Assembly: GCF_019048065.1 (NCBI RefSeq)
Contig: NZ_CP077291.1
Span: 4,811,914-4,875,913 of the forward strand
Reading direction: 5' to 3'
Length of the DNA: 64,000 nt
From: Citrobacter farmeri
GTDB lineage: Bacteria > Pseudomonadota > Gammaproteobacteria > Enterobacterales > Enterobacteriaceae
The translations under genes were made by a program, and so were the position numbers. The notes under the pieces were generated by a model, which was given only the letters and a program-made list of their open reading frames with translations, was not told the DNA's origin and did no database searches. Every line of letters starts with the position of its first letter. Position 1 is the stretch's first letter. Positions 61,379 through 64,000 of the stretch are shown here, piece by piece.

Positions 61379-62106
61379 TGGACTTTTTCAGTATTAACAA
61401 CGTAATGGTCAACATTCCTCTCGGAGAGGGTGGGTACGCACTCTCGTGGATTGAGGCTATCGGTACCGTTTTTGGTTTACTGTGTATCTGGTGTGCCAGC
61501 AGGGAAAAAATTATTAATTACCTGTTCGGCCTGATAAACGTCACCCTGTTTGCCGCTATCTTTTTCCAGATCCAACTGTATGCCAGTTTGCTGCTTCAGG
61601 TGTTCTTCTTTGCGGCGAATATCTACGGCTGGTATGCGTGGAGTCGCCAGAATGAAGAACAGGAGGCGGCGTTGAAGGTTCGCTGGCTTTCCCGGCAGCA
61701 AACGCTGGTACTGGGCAGCGTCTGCATTGTCGCTATCCTGTTGATGACGCTGTTTATTGACCCGGTATTTGCGATGCTCACCCGGATCATGCTTGCGCTG
61801 TTGCACACGGTGGGGGTGTCAGTGGCAATGCCTGAGCTACAGCCGGATGCTTTCCCGTTCTGGGATTCCACCATGCTGGTGCTGTCGATTGCCGCGATGG
61901 TGTTGATGACCCGCAAATATGTGGAAAACTGGCTGCTGTGGGTGCTAATTGATGTCATTAGCGTGGTGATTTATGCGGTTCAGGGCGTCTATGCCATGTC
62001 GCTGGAGTATGTCCTGCTGACAGCCATTGCGGTGATGGGCTCTTACAGTTGGATTCTGAGCGCAAAACGTAACGGCTATACGCCACTCGCTGCCAGCGCA
62101 TCCTGA
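61378..62106 (+). CDS. PnuC-family nicotinamide riboside transporter (second copy type)
   Basis: A 242-residue inner-membrane protein with about seven hydrophobic helices, very similar over its length to E. coli PnuC (239 residues): MDFFS start, FFFAANIYGWYAWSR (77-90) with the family WxxW motif (Trp85, Trp88), and MPELQPDAFPFWDS. PnuC facilitates nicotinamide riboside uptake, driven by intracellular trapping. I chose the ATG at 61378 for spacing from AAGGAG; the ATG at 61375 overlaps the previous stop. pnuC normally lies with nadA, elsewhere in the chromosome, so this is probably a paralogue. Confidence 0.92.
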   Translation: MDFFSINNVMVNIPLGEGGYALSWIEAIGTVFGLLCIWCASREKIINYLFGLINVTLFAAIFFQIQLYASLLLQVFFFAANIYGWYAWSRQNEEQEAALKVRWLSRQQTLVLGSVCIVAILLMTLFIDPVFAMLTRIMLALLHTVGVSVAMPELQPDAFPFWDSTMLVLSIAAMVLMTRKYVENWLLWVLIDVISVVIYAVQGVYAMSLEYVLLTAIAVMGSYSWILSAKRNGYTPLAASAS

Positions 62107-62117
62107 TTGATATTTTT

Positions 62118-62140
62118 CAGGCTGCCTGACAGGCAGCCTG
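62118..62140. other. Hairpin after the pnuC-like gene
   Basis: CAGGCTGCCTG (62118-62128) and CAGGCAGCCTG (62130-62140) are perfect 11-bp arms around one base (in practice a short loop), 11 bases after the stop. Only TT follows, so it would be a weak terminator. The rep promoter must lie in 62,141-62,205. Confidence 0.6.
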
Positions 62141-62205
62141 TTACTCCCCCGGCCTCGCTTTCTGCTACAATTCGTCCCCCGTTCGAAGATTGAGCACTTT
62201 TTCCT

Positions 62206-64000
62206 ATGCGTTTAAATCCCGGCCAACAACAAGCTGTCGAATTCGTCACCGGACCCTGCCTGGTGCTGGCGGGTGCGGGTTCCGGTAAGACACGCGTTAT
62301 CACCAATAAGATTGCTCACCTGATCCGTGGCTGCGGCTACCAGGCGCGACACATTGCAGCCGTGACTTTTACCAACAAAGCGGCGCGCGAGATGAAAGAG
62401 CGTGTCGGACAAACGCTGGGGCGCAAAGAAGCGCGCGGGTTAATGATCTCCACTTTCCATACGCTGGGGCTGGAGGTGATTAAACGCGAGTACGCCGCGC
62501 TGGGGATGAAGTCAAATTTCTCGCTGTTTGACGATACGGACCAGGTTGCACTGCTAAAAGACCTGACGGAAGGGCTGATTGAAGACGACAAAGTCGTGCT
62601 GCAACAGCTGATCTCGACGATCTCGAACTGGAAGAACGATCTCAAAACGCCGGCGCAGGCGGCGGCTGGTGCGAAAGGTGAACGCGATCGTATCTTCGCG
62701 CACTGCTACGGCCTGTACGATGCGCATATGAAAGCCTGTAACGTCCTCGACTTTGACGATCTCATTTTGCTGCCGACGTTGCTGCTACAGCGCAATGAAG
62801 AGGTGCGCGAACGCTGGCAGAACAAGATTCGCTACCTGCTGGTGGATGAATACCAGGATACCAACACCAGTCAGTACGAACTGGTGAAACTGCTGGTGGG
62901 AAACCGGGCACGGTTCACCGTCGTGGGGGATGACGATCAGTCGATCTACTCCTGGCGCGGTGCGCGTCCGCAAAACCTGGTGCTGCTAAGCCAGGATTTC
63001 CCGGCGTTACAGGTGATCAAACTGGAGCAAAACTACCGCTCCTCCGGACGGATCCTGAAGGCGGCGAACATCCTCATTGCCAACAACCCCCATGTTTTTG
63101 AAAAGCGTCTCTTTTCTGAACTGGGATACGGCGCGGAGCTCAAAGTCCTGAGTGCGAATAATGAGGAACACGAAGCCGAGCGGGTAACCGGGGAGCTGAT
63201 CGCCCATCACTTTGTGAATAAAACGGAATATAAGGATTACGCCATTCTGTATCGCGGCAATCATCAGGCGCGAGTGTTTGAAAAATTCCTCATGCAGAAC
63301 CGTATTCCCTACAAAATCTCCGGTGGGACCTCGTTTTTCTCGCGTCCGGAAATTAAAGATTTACTGGCTTATCTGCGCGTCTTGACCAACCCGGATGATG
63401 ACAGCGCGTTCCTGCGTATTGTGAATACGCCAAAGCGCGAAATCGGCCCCGCCACGCTGCAAAAGCTGGGTGAATGGGCGATGACTCGCAACAAAAGCTT
63501 GTTTACCGCCAGTTTTGATCTGGGGTTGAGCCAGACGCTCACCGGGCGTGGCTATGACTCGCTCACTCGTTTTACTCACTGGTTGGGTGAAGTTCAGCGG
63601 CTGGCTGAACGTGAGCCGATTGCCGCTGTTCGCGATCTTATTCATGGCATTGATTACGAATCCTGGCTTTATGAAACTTCGCCCAGCCCAAAAGCCGCTG
63701 AAATGCGTATGAAAAACGTCAACCAGCTGTTCAGCTGGATGACCGAAATGCTGGAAGGGAGTGAACTGGATGAGCCCATGACGCTCACTCAGGTCGTCAC
63801 CCGTTTCACACTGCGCGACATGATGGAGCGCGGCGAGAGCGAGGAAGAGCTGGATCAGGTGCAACTGATGACGCTGCACGCCTCGAAAGGGCTGGAGTTC
63901 CCGTATGTGTTTATGGTGGGAATGGAAGAAGGATTCCTGCCACACCAGAGCAGTATCGATGAAGACAACATCGACGAAGAGCGTCGTCTGGCCTATGTCG
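62206..64000 (+). CDS. rep: ATP-dependent DNA helicase Rep (partial, cut by window end)
   Basis: Superfamily 1A 3'-5' helicase that travels with the replisome and clears protein roadblocks. The ATG at 62206 starts [13 protein letters not shown], with the Q motif (GQQQ) and Walker A AGAGSGKT at 22-29. Motif II is [10 protein letters not shown], motif [15 protein letters not shown], motif IV QNYRSS, and motif [14 protein letters not shown]. About 598 of the expected 673 residues are present; the window ends at RRLAYV, just before motif VI. Identification is secure. Confidence 0.98.
   Translation, partial: MRLNPGQQQAVEFVTGPCLVLAGAGSGKTRVITNKIAHLIRGCGYQARHIAAVTFTNKAAREMKERVGQTLGRKEARGLMISTFHTLGLEVIKREYAALGMKSNFSLFDDTDQVALLKDLTEGLIEDDKVVLQQLISTISNWKNDLKTPAQAAAGAKGERDRIFAHCYGLYDAHMKACNVLDFDDLILLPTLLLQRNEEVRERWQNKIRYLLVDEYQDTNTSQYELVKLLVGNRARFTVVGDDDQSIYSWRGARPQNLVLLSQDFPALQVIKLEQNYRSSGRILKAANILIANNPHVFEKRLFSELGYGAELKVLSANNEEHEAERVTGELIAHHFVNKTEYKDYAILYRGNHQARVFEKFLMQNRIPYKISGGTSFFSRPEIKDLLAYLRVLTNPDDDSAFLRIVNTPKREIGPATLQKLGEWAMTRNKSLFTASFDLGLSQTLTGRGYDSLTRFTHWLGEVQRLAEREPIAAVRDLIHGIDYESWLYETSPSPKAAEMRMKNVNQLFSWMTEMLEGSELDEPMTLTQVVTRFTLRDMMERGESEEELDQVQLMTLHASKGLEFPYVFMVGMEEGFLPHQSSIDEDNIDEERRLAYV

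Overview
The window is 64 kb of enterobacterial chromosome spanning the replication origin. Gene content, protein similarity, the rRNA sequences and the E. coli-like order (tnaA to rep) all point to Enterobacteriaceae. I infer a Citrobacter-like organism: it has a tryptophanase operon, an intact ilvG, and lacks the bgl/cbr/yieK-yieL block and mdtL-yidZ that I recall from E. coli K-12 at this locus. The genus is inferred, not proven.

Layout. 1-5.9 kb: end of tnaA, tnaB, yieE, chrR, adeP, yieH. 6-10.7 kb: the high-affinity phosphate system phoU-pstB-pstA-pstC-pstS (minus strand) behind a double Pho box. 10.9-14.3 kb: glmS and glmU (UDP-GlcNAc synthesis). 14.6-21.6 kb: the complete F1Fo ATP synthase operon atpIBEFHAGDC (minus). 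22.1-24.7 kb: rsmG and mnmG. 24.83-25.08 kb: oriC, with three AT-rich 13-mers, DnaA boxes R1-R4 and an IHF-like site. 25.1-27.2 kb: mioC, asnC, asnA. 27.2-32.3 kb: viaA-ravA and kup. 32.3-38.3 kb: the ribose operon rbsDACBKR with two RbsR operators. 38.3-40.4 kb: yieP-hsrA. 40.6-46.2 kb: an rrnC-type operon (16S, tRNA-Glu, 23S, 5S, tRNA-Asp, tRNA-Trp). 46.2-49.1 kb: hdfR, maoP (yifE), yifB. 49.4-59.3 kb: the branched-chain amino acid cluster ilvLXGMEDA, a DUF2461 gene, ilvY and ilvC. 59.4-64 kb: ppiC, a three-gene accessory cassette, and the start of rep (cut by the window end).

Most of the window is conserved core. The most interesting departure is the cassette between ppiC and rep (59,906-62,106): a Crp/Fnr-type regulator that lacks the Crp DNA- and cAMP-contact residues, a nucleoside phosphorylase whose uracil-recognition residues are replaced, and a close PnuC (nicotinamide riboside importer) relative, tightly packed on one strand. 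I infer a dedicated module that imports and phosphorolyses a nucleoside, plausibly nicotinamide riboside, under local control. Other points of note are a variant DnaA box R4 in oriC, two RbsR operators exactly 80 bp apart, a strong hairpin just before rbsK, a DUF2461 gene inserted between ilvA and ilvY, an intact ilvG, and a possible LysR-type gene relic between tnaB and yieE.

Six REP/BIME-type palindromes sit in intergenic gaps. I saw no CRISPR array, insertion sequence, prophage or integrase. All comparisons with E. coli K-12 are from memory, not from a database search.
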